Assembly: GCA_015680685.1 (NCBI GenBank)
Contig: MNCI01011496.1
Location: forward strand, 61,393-125,392
Direction of reading: 5' to 3'
From: Gnetum montanum
Taxonomy: Eukaryota > Streptophyta > Gnetopsida > Gnetales > Gnetaceae
DNA length: 64,000 nt
Numbering within the stretch: the stretch's first letter is position 1; the number at the start of each line of letters is the position of its first letter. The notes under the pieces are model-generated. The model saw nothing but the letters and a program-made list of their open reading frames with translations, was not told the DNA's origin and searched no databases. The position numbers were made by a program, and so were the translations under genes. Positions 36,101 to 46,494 of this stretch are shown piece by piece.

Positions 36101-36690
36101 AGTGGTCATGAAAATCATTAATGATGGTTGCACCATCCATGGCTATGTAGCAACTGACATGGAAAAGTGGAAGCTGGTGGATTACGGCACCAAGTGTGTT
36201 TGGTGTGGCTATGATAGGTGTGGATCTAAACATGGTCAAGTACATTGGGGATGAAGGTAGTGGAACATGTCTAGAGGAAGAGACAAAGGATGTAGAGGTA
36301 AGCACTGTGGCCTTAAGGATCCCTTGTTAGAAAAGTCCCTCTAAAAGGTTCTCAAGCTTAGACTCTATCTCAAATTCATCTTCCTCCCCTGGTTTCCCAT
36401 TGGAGGTAGCCTTCTTATTGTCCTTGTCAACCTCAATGAGGAGGGCTAAAATGCTAGTGTAGATGTCATTAAGGGGTATTTGGCCATAAGGAGAGGGAAT
36501 ATACTCTTTTCTATTGTGATGGATGAGCTCAAATTCCCTCTTGGCTTTTGCCTTCACTCTTGAGGCTAGCATGCTAGCCTAGATTTTAGTCCAAATAAAG
36601 TGATAGTGCTCTTCATTTATTTCTGCAAAACCAGGAATTTGCCCCCCCCTAACTCTTAAGGATTACCTACATTCCATCATGACTAGGTCT
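33190..36690 (-). pseudogene. Tat-like gag-protease relic of T2
   Basis: Minus strand. The gag N-part lies at 36327-36690 (HHNRKEYIPSPYGQIPL). The retrotransposon gag core lies near 35300-35570 (RKALDWYYALIRGSISSLDE, then LKLNTTLDQLMKVKQELLEP), which assembles the particle. A degenerate zinc-knuckle-like block follows near 34680-34800 (HDFDFCLALKDN). Proline- and VIRVP-rich repeats lie at 34441-34659. The protease covers 33300-33990, with VDDGA at 33711-33725 in the place of the catalytic D-S/T-G and FNLILGRSWIA near 33480. Frame changes and stops are common. T3 (46495-49990) is a close homologue. Strand and order relative to pol (19556-22985) fit one element. Confidence 0.8.
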
Positions 36691-37958
36691 TTAAGGTCAT
36701 AAACCCTTATGTGTTGTTGATCTGACCCATTTTCATTATATTGTAAGGAAACTAAGTTGACTATTGAAACAACATGTTGAAAATTGGTTTTTGGGGTTGT
36801 TACTATTTTTGGAAAAAAACCATCATAAGTAGGTAATGTCACATTTTCACCATTAGTATGGAGTAGGGATGATTCATGGTAGGCTTTAAAATAAAGTGAA
36901 TAAAGTTATGATACTATGGTTTCATAAAATACATATTTGAAGCTAGCCTAATATCAACTATAAGGAAAAGGTTTTAAAGGTAATATTTCAAAGCAACATT
37001 AGAGGAGATTACTAGTTTCATGTGAGGGATATGTCTAAGCAAGGTATATTATATTTTAATAAAAAATTTGATAAACATTAAGAGGAAGTCAATAAATCTT
37101 AAAAATAAAATTCCGAAGTTTCAAACATGGCATTCATCAAAATATTCAAAGTTGCTACAATAGACTTCAAGAAAATAGCGATCATGTCATAAAGCCTGGT
37201 TTTGGTTTGAATTATTAGCACCAAATGATCTCCAATAACATACACTTTTAGGATCAAACCCTTGCTCCTCCAGAAGGTAATGTGGCAAATGTAGCCAGAT
37301 CCATGACCAAAAATGCAGCAATTAGCCATGGGCATCATGGACAGGCCAAAGGATTATCCTACATAGCATACCCTAACCAATTCTACTTCTAATGGCAACT
37401 ACATCTAGACCAATGAAGTCATGAAATGAGCACTATAGTGAGCACGAGATAGTTGTATGAGCATTTTTGGTACTTCCAAAACTACCAAGGTACAACACAA
37501 AAATCTGAAAAAATCCTGACCTCTACTTATTGGGCAAATGGGTGACCTACAGTGCATGGAAGAAGCAAAGATAACAACAACACTAACCTTAAGTAGCACC
37601 AGCATAGATGGCCACAACAATCAGAAGCGTAGCCATGAGACTCAATTACATAAACATCTAGAAGTAATTGCTAGGGGAGAAGGGATGTAACACACAGAGG
37701 TCACCATGCGATGGTCATGCAAAATCACACTCTACCAAGATCGTGTTCCATAATTCCATTTATGAGCACAGCAAGCATAGGGCAATATACGTGGTTGTGG
37801 ATTTCAATGAACTTGTGGGATTCAACATGTTATTACAAGGATAATGTTGTGTTCTCATATTTTCTTAACTATATTATGGTTCTATGTGGTTTTATTATTT
37901 TGATTTTATCTACCTTTTACCACATAAAATGTCATATAAAAATTTGAATTAAAACCTC
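36691..37958. other. T2 leader region, unrecognised
   Basis: This lies 5' of gag on the T2 strand. The part at 37090-37780 is less AT-rich and less repetitive than its surroundings and has fairly open frames on the minus strand (37099-37338 and 37405-37620), but no family could be recognised. It could be an Ogre-type leader ORF relic or captured host sequence. Confidence 0.3.
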
Positions 37959-39175
37959 TGTTATGAGAAGAAGCCAATTTTGGCATAACATCATTGATAC
38001 TAGGGGATATAATAATTTCACTCCATATAATATATCATCTAAAAGTTATAAGCAAGAGGTTTAATGGATATTTGGCAAACATACCTTTATTTCCTACAAC
38101 ATTGAAACTCTACATAAGAAGTTATAACTTCCTATGGAAGTTACAACTTAGTTTCCTTGATATTTGTGAATTTGTGATTACCAAGATGACACTTGCCAAA
38201 AATGGCATATATTTTTCTAATTTTTGTAACTTCCCATGGTAATCTCCATAATATTTGTTACCAAGAAAACACTTGACAACCATAGCTTAATTTTTTAATA
38301 ACTTCCTATGGAAGTTATAACTTCTAGGATGGTTATGAATTAATACCCCTATATATTTGTAATATCCTTAGATTCTCATGATTATTGTAACTATCCTAAT
38401 ATCACTATAAAAGGATCCTCAAAGTTATAATTTAAAGGAAGGATTTTTGGGAAAAAGAAAATTAAAGATTATTTGTAAGATTTCTTGCTAAAAACATCAA
38501 TTTGGTTGCTTTTTTTAATCCTATGAGTTCATTTCTTCCCATGTTTTTTAATTACTTAGCTAATGGTTTAGATAGTATTGTGTTTGGCATTCAATTTTGC
38601 GATTTTCTCTAGGTTGCTTTTATAGCTCTATTTTTGGGCAATATTAGACTTCTATTAAGATTAGCTATAGAAGAGCTTATGTTGTTGAAAAGCCTCAAGA
38701 GTAATTTAATGGTAATATCTTAACAAATTTGCTTGTTTTGAACATAGAGGATGTAGGAAAATCTTTGATATTTTGAGATGATTAAAATAGTTTCACTATT
38801 TTAAAGTGTATTGCCTTGGTATTTCAATCCTAAAATTGTCAAATTTTTGAAGGTTCTATAGAATGCAATCTTTGACAATTATTTACTAGCCAAAATAGAG
38901 ACTCATACCTTGTCGTTTATGCAACATTTTTAGTAGTATAATAAAATTATATTTACAAAATTTCTTATTGAGCTTAGAGGGTTTGAATAATCGTAATTAG
39001 ATTAAATTTGAATAGCTTTATTACAAAGTGTTTCCTCATGTCAATTTATCTTTCTTAAATATTTGAGATTTTACACAAATCTAATTTCTTTTCTTTCTCT
39101 TTTCAAGTCCATTGAATCTTACTCTATTTCTAGTTTTCTTATGGAATTTTCTCTCCAGGGAAAATTAGGAGTACA
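37959..39175 (+). mobile_element. Probable copia-type LTR with AACTTCCTATGGAAGTT dyads
   Basis: A TG...CA unit (TGTTATGAGAAG ... TTAGGAGTACA) is followed directly by TTGGTAGAATTTTGCTC, which resembles an initiator-Met primer site (TGGTATCAGAGC). A TATA-like CTATAAAAGG lies near 38405. Two copies of the dyad AACTTCCTATGGAAGTT, extended by TTATAACTT, lie at 38119-38149 and 38297-38325, with a partial third near 38227. They are 80-285 bp upstream of the TATA box. No matching second LTR and no target duplication were found, so the identity is tentative. Confidence 0.4.
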
Positions 39176-39217
39176 TTGGTAGAATTTTGCTCAAATCTTT
39201 TAGAAAAATTTTACTTA

Positions 39218-39541
39218 TTACAAGTAACGTATTATAGGGACCATATAGACTAAGTGATTGGACAAAATAGGAATCTTTAATAACTCATAGTATTTGACAA
39301 AACTAGCTAAATTTCTTTTATGATAGCTAGTTATAGTTTCATACAAAAACCCCACCATCTCAACATTTGCAATAACAAACACATACTCACACTTAGCTCG
39401 TTCTATAACCATTGAGTTTATTTGGAGGTATCTAGGCTTGGTGTTGCCAAAGGTTAACAAGCACCTAAACCCTATTTGAAGAACACCTTCAATCCCATGA
39501 CCCCCAAGGTCATAAGAACTAGAGGCCCCCAACATTGACAA
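39218..39541 (-). CDS. Unrecognised 107-codon ORF
   Basis: Begins MSMLGASSSYDLGGHG and is open for 107 codons, among the longer unexplained frames here. It lies between the probable LTR at 37959-39175 and the T2 LTR fragment. On the T2 strand it would sit about 460 bp inside the 5' LTR, where Ogre elements carry an extra ORF ahead of gag. No domain is recognised, and it may be a chance frame or part of another insertion. Confidence 0.2.
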   Translation of the reverse strand: MSMLGASSSYDLGGHGIEGVLQIGFRCLLTFGNTKPRYLQINSMVIERAKCEYVFVIANVEMVGFLYETITSYHKRNLASFVKYYELLKIPILSNHLVYMVPIIRYL

Positions 39542-39714
39542 TCACAAACAATCACCAATAATAAGGAAATCTACTAATGTAGTAGACCAAAAATAGAAAG
39601 GCAATAGAAGATGGTTGCTATATGGATAAAATGGGAAAAGTAAAAGATGTATAGCTACTAGATATTAAATGATCATAGTAGGAACTATGCTAAATAGAAA
39701 GATAGAAAATGGAA

Positions 39715-39785
39715 TGCTGAAAAATGAAATGCCAAGAAATGGAATCCTAAAAAATGGAATGCCAAAAGATGGAGTGCTGCTAAAC
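39715..39785. repeat. Short minisatellite (AAATGGAATGCCAA-like units)
   Basis: About four to five units of 16-18 bp share AAAATGGAATGCYRA. Related GATGCTACTAAA phrases follow to 39845. It sits in the T2 leader. Confidence 0.55.
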
Positions 39786-40002
39786 AAATTACATTAAACA
39801 AGATGCTACTAAATGTAATTTTGCTAAATAGACTACACTAAATGGGGTGGGTGTTATAGTAGACAAAAAATCTGTAGTAAAATGCAACTCTGGCTTTAAT
39901 AGGCAATGCTAGTTTTGTAGGTATAATGGAAGGATAGAAATGACTAGAATGGATTTAAGGCCAAGAATTTGAATGGAGGCCCTTCTTTTAGTGCCAAAAA
40001 AC

Positions 40003-40385
40003 TATTAGAGCTGGAAATCTTGGTTTCTCGAATGGAAAAATCAAAAGATCCAAGCACCAAGATAGTCTTAACCACGAATCCCAAGGAGCTCTAGAAAATG
40101 GGATTTAGGATGCCTAGAATGGTCTTGCTAATCACCTAAGGACTTAGAAAATGTAAATTGTAAATGAATATGAAAATGTAGATGAATTCGTAGACAAAAT
40201 CAAAAATGAAAATGTAGATGAATCTAGTTGAACAGAAATGGAAATAGAATTACAGTTATAGAAATAAATACAGAAATGAAATGGAAACCAAAAATTTGCA
40301 TAGCATGAACAACCAAATTTATATAAAAAATATAAAAGGATTGGGTTCACGATATATAGGTATGTGCCAAGGGCATAGAAAGTTG
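40003..40385 (-). mobile_element. T2 5' LTR fragment (R-U5 part)
   Basis: Plus-strand TATTAGAGCTGGAAATCTTGG at 40003 aligns with the LTR start at 16862. CCAAGCACCAAGATAGTCTT and TATGTGCCAAGGGCATAGAAAG also match. The sequence just left (39980-40002, minus strand TTTTTTGGCACTAAAAGAAG) corresponds to the primer-site region beside the T3 LTR. It is cut at about 40385, where Sirevirus-type LTR sequence begins. Confidence 0.65.
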
Positions 40386-40832
40386 GTTTATTGGAGAAAT
40401 ATTTTGGAAAGACATCTTTATCTGATGAAAGATGTCTACTATTTTGTAGAGATGTCTTTGCCTATGCTACCTTTTAGAAAGATGCCTTTGGTATGGGAAA
40501 TATGTCTCTTCTACACAGGCCAAAAATGAAACTACTTGTTTTGATGCTTCTAGCCTTTGTATGCCTCCAAAAAATTTCCCATAAATCTTATAACCTTCTA
40601 GACTCATCAAAATAAGCCAAAAACACTCCAAAACATGCCAAAACATCCAAGAATCATCCTCAACAAAAATAGACACATTTTTCTTGAATTCCTTTTATTC
40701 TTCCATGCTCCCTTCAGTCCTTATGCTTGTGAGTCCTTGAGTCCTTTGCTCTTGTTGCTATAAACACAAGAACCACAAAAACACCCTTGTACTCCATTTT
40801 GCATAATGTTTTGACACACCAAAAGTTCAACA
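40386..40832 (-). mobile_element. Truncated 3' LTR of Sirevirus-like element
   Basis: Matches the LTRs at 42937-44179 and 45250-46492 from the AGACATCTTT box cluster onward, including AAACTACTTGTTTT, GACTCATCAAAAT and AAAATAGACACATTTTTCTT. Its minus-strand start is TGTTGAACTTTTGG at 40832, preceded by the polypurine tract AAAATGGGGAAGAT (40833-40846). The other half is missing, joined directly to T2 LTR sequence. Confidence 0.65.
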
Positions 40833-40846
40833 ATCTTCCCCATTTT

Positions 40847-42129
40847 GGTAATGTCCAAAACGTAAGAAAATGGGTTAGTCTTTATCACAATATCATAATA
40901 CATGAGCTACTTCCCCCCTTTTTGGAACATGACCAAAAAGGATGATGCATAAAAATCTATAGATAGTTATCATTTTAGAAAAAAAACATATAGTTATGGA
41001 GAGCAATTGCTTAGCGAGCATAATCATTAGCACATATATCTCTACCCCTATATGGATAGCACCCAAAAAAATCTAAACACCTGCAAAAATGTTTTGTAAT
41101 ATAAATTTGCATGACATAAAATCATTTTGCAAGAGAACTATTTAAAGAGTACACATCTCATTAATTTCATAGATCTAATGAAGTAAAATTAGTTTTTATC
41201 AAGAGTGGTCCTTCATCTATTCACAATAAGAAGCACAGCTGATCCAAGACTTTCAGTAACATCTCTGCCATGATTCTAGAATCATCCAACATATTCAATT
41301 TGAAAAGATCAAGAATCCAATAGCAAGTTCATGACAAGAGAGTTTAAAATATGCATATTCAATTTTTAAGAAAAAGCAACACGTCTAATCTTGTTGAATA
41401 TATCAAAAGATCAAAAACAACCAATCAACTTTTTATCCAAAAGAAGATTCATAAATTAATATATGATAATCATGTTAAAGGTAAGAAAAATAGCATATGG
41501 ATATACCTCATATCTTACCAAAAGAGATCATGAACACCTATTCTAGTATGTCTCAATTTGCAATAATAGCCTTAGGTAATTAAAAGATATATTCTCAACA
41601 TACAAAATGTCAAACAATAAATAGAGCTCACAAGTAAGTTTATAAAACATATAAGCATTAGAAGTTTTCACCATAAAACATCATCTTTAGATAAAAAGTT
41701 AGTAAATGTCCTCTTTTACAACATTACCAAATGAATATGCACTTCCTTGCTTATTTTTTGCTGAGGATGAGTTGAAATATGAAGTTTTTTTGTTTGAGTG
41801 TCTTTTGGTAAAAGCTACAAAATATTCCACCTACCCTCCTAGCCTCTTAGATTAGGTATAGGCTCCCCTTGCACATGTGCAGATGCTACTGCTCCCTTTG
41901 GGNTAAGAGATACTATAATTTAAAATATTTTAACAATATCAAATATCTTCTCCTGTAAGCACTTATCTTAACATTTGTAGAATACTAGAGCTAACATTCC
42001 ATAGCTTGAAATGAAGTAAGCACACATCAACACAATTTAGTCTTTCAAAATTAAATACTAACACAATATTCAGCAAGCAAGGAAATGAAAACTTATCTTG
42101 ACTTACCTTACATGAAACTGATAATTAAG
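40847..42129 (-). other. 3' internal region of the Sirevirus-like element, no pol
   Basis: AT-rich, without RT, RNase H or integrase motifs on the minus strand, so the element appears to have lost pol. An undetermined base lies at 41903. Nothing else is recognised. Confidence 0.4.
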
Positions 42130-42936
42130 GTACCTAGAGTGCTAGAGGATAAAATTCCTCTTTCGAGGTTTCTCTTCTTGCAAAAACTTCTTCAATTTTC
42201 AAGGCTTGGCTTCCTTTCACAAATTGTCTAGATAGTGTTTTCTCATTCTCAACTTCCTTCCTCTTGATTCTCCAAACTTTCTTGACTCCTTTGTGATCTA
42301 TTCTCCAATCCTTTTTTTCCTACACAAATTCCTTTCTCAATGCATTTTGATAAGACCAAGGAGTCTTGTAATATGACTAGGTACTCATATGACAAAACTT
42401 TAAATTACACTCCCATTTTTTATGTCCAAATTTATTACAATAATAACATCCAATCCTCCTATTGTAGTAAGAGTAATTATAATGATCAAACCTTTGATTC
42501 TTTCATGGATAGGAGCTTCTTTTTATGTAGTACCCTTACTTTTTGGAGATTACTTTAGATGGAATGAAGGTTGTGCAAGTTCTTCTTCTTAGGAATAGCA
42601 TCCAAGTCTACTTTTATCTTGTGCACTTTTTTCTTTTCCAAGAACCATTCAAAGTGACTCTTTTCCTTTAATGAGTCTTTCATTCATAAGTTTCACATCT
42701 ACAATTTCCACTTTAGCCTGCTCATAAGACAAGGTTAGTTTTTTATTCTTAGCCCTTAAGTCTGAGAGTTCTTTGATAAGATTGGACATTGTTGAATTTA
42801 ATAGAGACATCTCATGATATTTTGTCTTAACTTTCTTATTAAACTTATTGTAGAGATTTTGAAAAGATAATAGTTCATTACATAACAAATCAAATCTTTC
42901 TTCCTCATTCAGTTCATCATCTAAGAAACCAGCATC
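42130..42936 (-). pseudogene. Sirevirus-like gag, C-terminal part (coiled coil and zinc knuckle)
   Basis: The minus-strand ORF 42649-42888 has coiled-coil spacing (HEMSLLNSTMSNLIKELSDL). Further on, RRIGCYYCNKFGHKKWEC near 42435-42465 is a CCHC zinc knuckle (CX2CX4HX4C) that would bind RNA during packaging. A gag with a coiled coil between zinc knuckles is characteristic of Sireviruses. Frameshifts and stops are present. The frame continues the gag part at 44180-45197 once the intervening LTR is removed. Confidence 0.75.
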
Positions 42937-44179
42937 TATGGATTATTGAACTTACAAGAGGGGGGATGAATAAGTTCTTCAACTAAAAACTTAAACAAAA
43001 AAAGCACATACACTGAATTTAACATGGTTTCCAAACTTATTTAGTCCACCCACAAAGGGTAGACCATAAGCACACCTCTAGACTTTGTTTCTCTCAAAAT
43101 GTAGTTAAAGGATCCACATCCTATATAGTTGTCAAGCCCCGCTTTGGAGTGTCATATCACAACACCAATCACTCAACCCTACCAGGTTCCATTAGGCTTG
43201 GAAGTGTGGTTTCAAGGCTTTCACAACCTTTACAACCTTGAGCTTCACACTAGAGTATAGTACCATAGCACCAACAACTCAATCCCATAGGATCCTAACA
43301 AGCTCAAGCACATCAACCTAGTAGGGCAACAAGAATAAGAACTACAAGGAATAATGCAACTTAAATTGTTGATCCTTTGATAGTTAGGTACAGCACAATT
43401 TACAAAGCCACAAGAATTAGACAATGAGGAGTAATAGAGAATGTAATGATTACAACTAATTTTACAATGAATACAACAAGGTTTGCACTTTTCCCAATGC
43501 ACATCAAGCCTTATTATAGCTATTGTGTTGCTAAATCTTTCTCAAAATTCATGCAACAGCTAGCTAACAATCTCTAATAGTCATGGGAGACATCTTTCCC
43601 ATGCTTGAGATGTCTCTTTCAATTTTCCATTAATTCTAGTAAGACGTCTTGGTTTCCTAAAAGATGTCTTTCTGAAGTGTCTAATCTGGAAGACATCTTT
43701 ATCTTATGGAAGATGTCTTTTTAGACTTGATTTGCAATCTATAAAGACATCTCTAACTTGTGAAAGATGTCTTTATCTAAGAAAGACATCTTCTTGTTTT
43801 TGAAGATGCCTTTGTCTAAGTTCTCTGCAAATCTGCCAAGACATCTTCTACTTCCTAGAGACATCTTTCCTCACTTTCTCTTGCATGATGAATGCATGAT
43901 TCCTTGTCTACAACCTTGATCTTTCATATGCTTTAATGATCTCCACTTTTTTTTTACAATATTAGGTCCTTGTCCACATTCTTTGGATGTTCATTTAAGG
44001 ACACGTGAATGATCTCCCCCTTTGAGCTCTAGGATAGTTTGTTCTTTGTCCTCTTTAGCTCATCTTGGCTTCCCATGTACATAGTCCTACAAACACAATA
44101 ACCATACAACCATACAAACAATTTTTGTCTCCATTTACATAACATTTTGAGCATACTAAAACATACCAAAAGGTCCACA
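42937..44179 (-). mobile_element. Solo Sirevirus-type LTR inserted in gag (TSD GCATC/ACATC)
   Basis: 1243 bp, starting TATGGATTATTGAAC (compare TGAGGATTGTTGAAC at 45250) and ending ...AAAAGGTCCACA. GCATC (42932-42936) and ACATC (44180-44184) flank it, a four-of-five target duplication. The AGACATCTTT/AAGATGTCT box cluster is at 43585-43870. Gag reading continues on both sides, so this is an insertion that later lost its internal part by LTR recombination. Confidence 0.8.
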
Positions 44180-45200
44180 ACATCATCATCTGTAAGGCCC
44201 ATACAAAAGGGGTGTAAATCTTGAGTGTTATCATCCATTTCTTTCATTTTTTGCTTTTCATCATCCCAACTTTTATAGAATTTGGTCTTCTTCTTCTTCT
44301 CATCATTTCTTCTCCTCTATTGTAACCTATTATTACTAGGACATTCAGAGGCCACATGGTCTCTTCCACCACATATCCAAAATTTTGTTGAAGAGGAATC
44401 AAAGTTAGAATTTGAAAAAGTTCTATTTTTTTCCTTGCCTTTGAATTGATTAGATCCTTGTGGATTCAAATTGTTACTTCTTCTTGCCATAAGACTTTGC
44501 AGCCTTCTTCAGAGAAGAGCTATCTCCTCTTCACTACTCATATCTTGTTTAGTAGGTTCCTTTTCTTTAAAGGTTAATTTTAGGGCTATGGGTTTTTCTT
44601 GAATAGAACTTTGAAGCTCCTCAAATTTCAAAATAGAAAAGTCTCTAAGCTTCTCCATGGTTGTGACCTTCAATCTAAATTTTGATTAGAAAGTTATAAT
44701 CATTTTAAATATGACATCACTTTCATGTAAATCTTTATCAATACCTCTAAAGCCATAACAAGATCATTTGCTCTAGAGAAATAATATTTTATTTTCTCTC
44801 CTTCTCTCATTTTGAGCTTATTATAGTTAGTTTGCAAAATTAAGATTTTTGATTGCCTAACTATTAAAGTTCCCTCATAATAAGCCTCTAAAGTTACCCA
44901 AATTTCTTTGGTTTTTTTACAACCAGATATTCTATTAAATTAAAATTTGTTCAAAGCATAATATAAACAATTTTTTGCTTTAAAATTAAACATGAACTTA
45001 TCTTTTTCTTCTTGTGTCCATTTGCTTCGTAGCTTGATGACTTTTGTTGTGTTGTTGATGGGCAGTATGTAGCCTTCAATGATGGACTCCCAAACTTCAA
45101 ACTCTATAGATTCAAAGAATCCTTGCATCCTAGCTTTCCAATAGGCAAAGTCAAATCCATTGAACATGGGTGGCTTTGTATAAGATGTCCCCTCCATTAT
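44180..45200 (-). pseudogene. Sirevirus-like gag, N-terminal part (UBN2-type domain)
   Basis: The minus-strand ORF 44940-45197 begins MEGTSYTKPPMFNGFDFAYW, the typical copia gag (UBN2-type) start. It goes on with WTQEEKDKFMFNFKAKN and, after a frame break, IWVTLEAYYEGT near 44890 and a decayed CX2C...H...C knuckle near 44350-44390 (GYVVEETMWPLNV in the shifted frame). The start lies about 40 bp after the primer-binding site, as expected for copia gag. Several frameshifts make it inactive. Confidence 0.8.
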
Positions 45201-45234
45201 TCACTCTTGAAGTTGTTGATGAAGAAAAGTACTA

Positions 45235-45247
45235 GGCTTTGATACCA
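45235..45247 (-). promoter_or_regulatory. Primer-binding site, initiator Met tRNA type
   Basis: Minus strand reads TGGTATCAAAGCC, one change from the common plant copia site TGGTATCAGAGC. It lies two bases inside the 5' LTR edge at 45250. It would prime minus-strand DNA synthesis. Confidence 0.8.
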
Positions 45248-45249
45248 CT

Positions 45250-46492
45250 TGAGGATTGTTGAACTTAGAAGGAAGGGGAAATGAGTAAGTTCCCCAAATT
45301 AAAATTCATTGAAAATTTAATGTGGTTCCCCAACTTGGGTAGTCCACACTTAGAGGGTATTTTGTAAGCATACCTCCGAACTTTTTTGCTCTCAAATGTG
45401 GTTTGAAGGGTACCACACCCTATACAATCTCTAAGTATTGCTCTAGAGTGTTGTGATGCTACACCAACCACTCAATCTTGCATGGTTCTGTCAAGCTTAG
45501 AATGTGATTTCCAAGCTTCCACAACCTTTACAATCTTGAGCTCCACTCTGGAGCATTGTGTTGCAACACCAACCACTCAATCCCATAAGATCCCGAAAAC
45601 CTCAAGCAAGATTCCTTCCCGCAAGAAGCACATCAACCCTACAAGGTCCAAAGGAGAATAATAATTACAAGGGATGAATGCCACTTAGTTTACTAATCCT
45701 TGCACTTTGAGGTATAGCACACTTTACAATGGAAAAATGATAATACAATGAGGAGCAACAATGAATACAATGATTATACACTTATTGTACAAGAGCTTGC
45801 ACATTTCCTAATGAGAATGTTGTCTTCATAAAGTCATCATGTTTCCAAATCGATCTTGGAACTCATGCAATGACTAGCTAATGATAGCTAATGATAATGG
45901 AATATGTCTTCTTCATACTTGAGACATCTTTCTATATTTTCCCTCTATTCTAAAAATATGTCTTTATCTTAGAAAGACATCTTTCTAAAATCTCCATTCT
46001 AGAAAGACGTCTTTCTGAAACTAGCTTGCATTCTAGGAAGGCATCTTTGTCTAATGAAAAATGTATTTTTCTAATAAAAGAAATCTACTATTTTGTAGAG
46101 ACATCTTTTCCTATGCTACCTTTTGGAAAGATGTCTTTGGTATGGAAAAGACATCCCTTCTACAAGGACCAAAAATGAAACTACTTGTTTTAATGTTGGG
46201 AACCTCCAGATGCCTCCAAACAAGTCCCCATAAACCCTGTAACCTCCTAGACTCATCAAAATGAGCTAAAAATACTCCAAAACATGCCAAAATATCTAGG
46301 AATCATCCTCAACAAAAATAGACACATTTTTCTTGAATGCTTCATATTCTCCATGCTCCTTTGAGTCCTTGTGATCTTGAATTTGTTTGTAAGTCCTTTA
46401 GTCCTTTGCTCTTGCTCCTATAAATACAACAATCACACAAATATCATTGTACTCCATTTGCCTTAATGTTTTCACATACCAAAATGTTAATA
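45250..46492 (-). mobile_element. 5' LTR of the Sirevirus-like element
   Basis: Plus-strand start TGAGGATTGTTGAAC at 45250, right end near CCAAAATGTTAATA at 46492, about 1243 bp, the same length as the solo copy. It contains the AGACATCTTT box cluster at 45920-46160. It abuts T3 gag-protease sequence at about 46495, so the copia element probably inserted into T3 or joined it by a deletion. Confidence 0.75.
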
Positions 46493-46494
46493 GT

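Noticed and set aside
43560-43870. Regularly recurring AGACATCTTT/AAGATGTCT boxes looking like a CRISPR array
   Set aside because: Spacing is irregular, boxes occur in both orientations within an LTR, copies recur in other LTRs of the family, and the sequence is plant nuclear.
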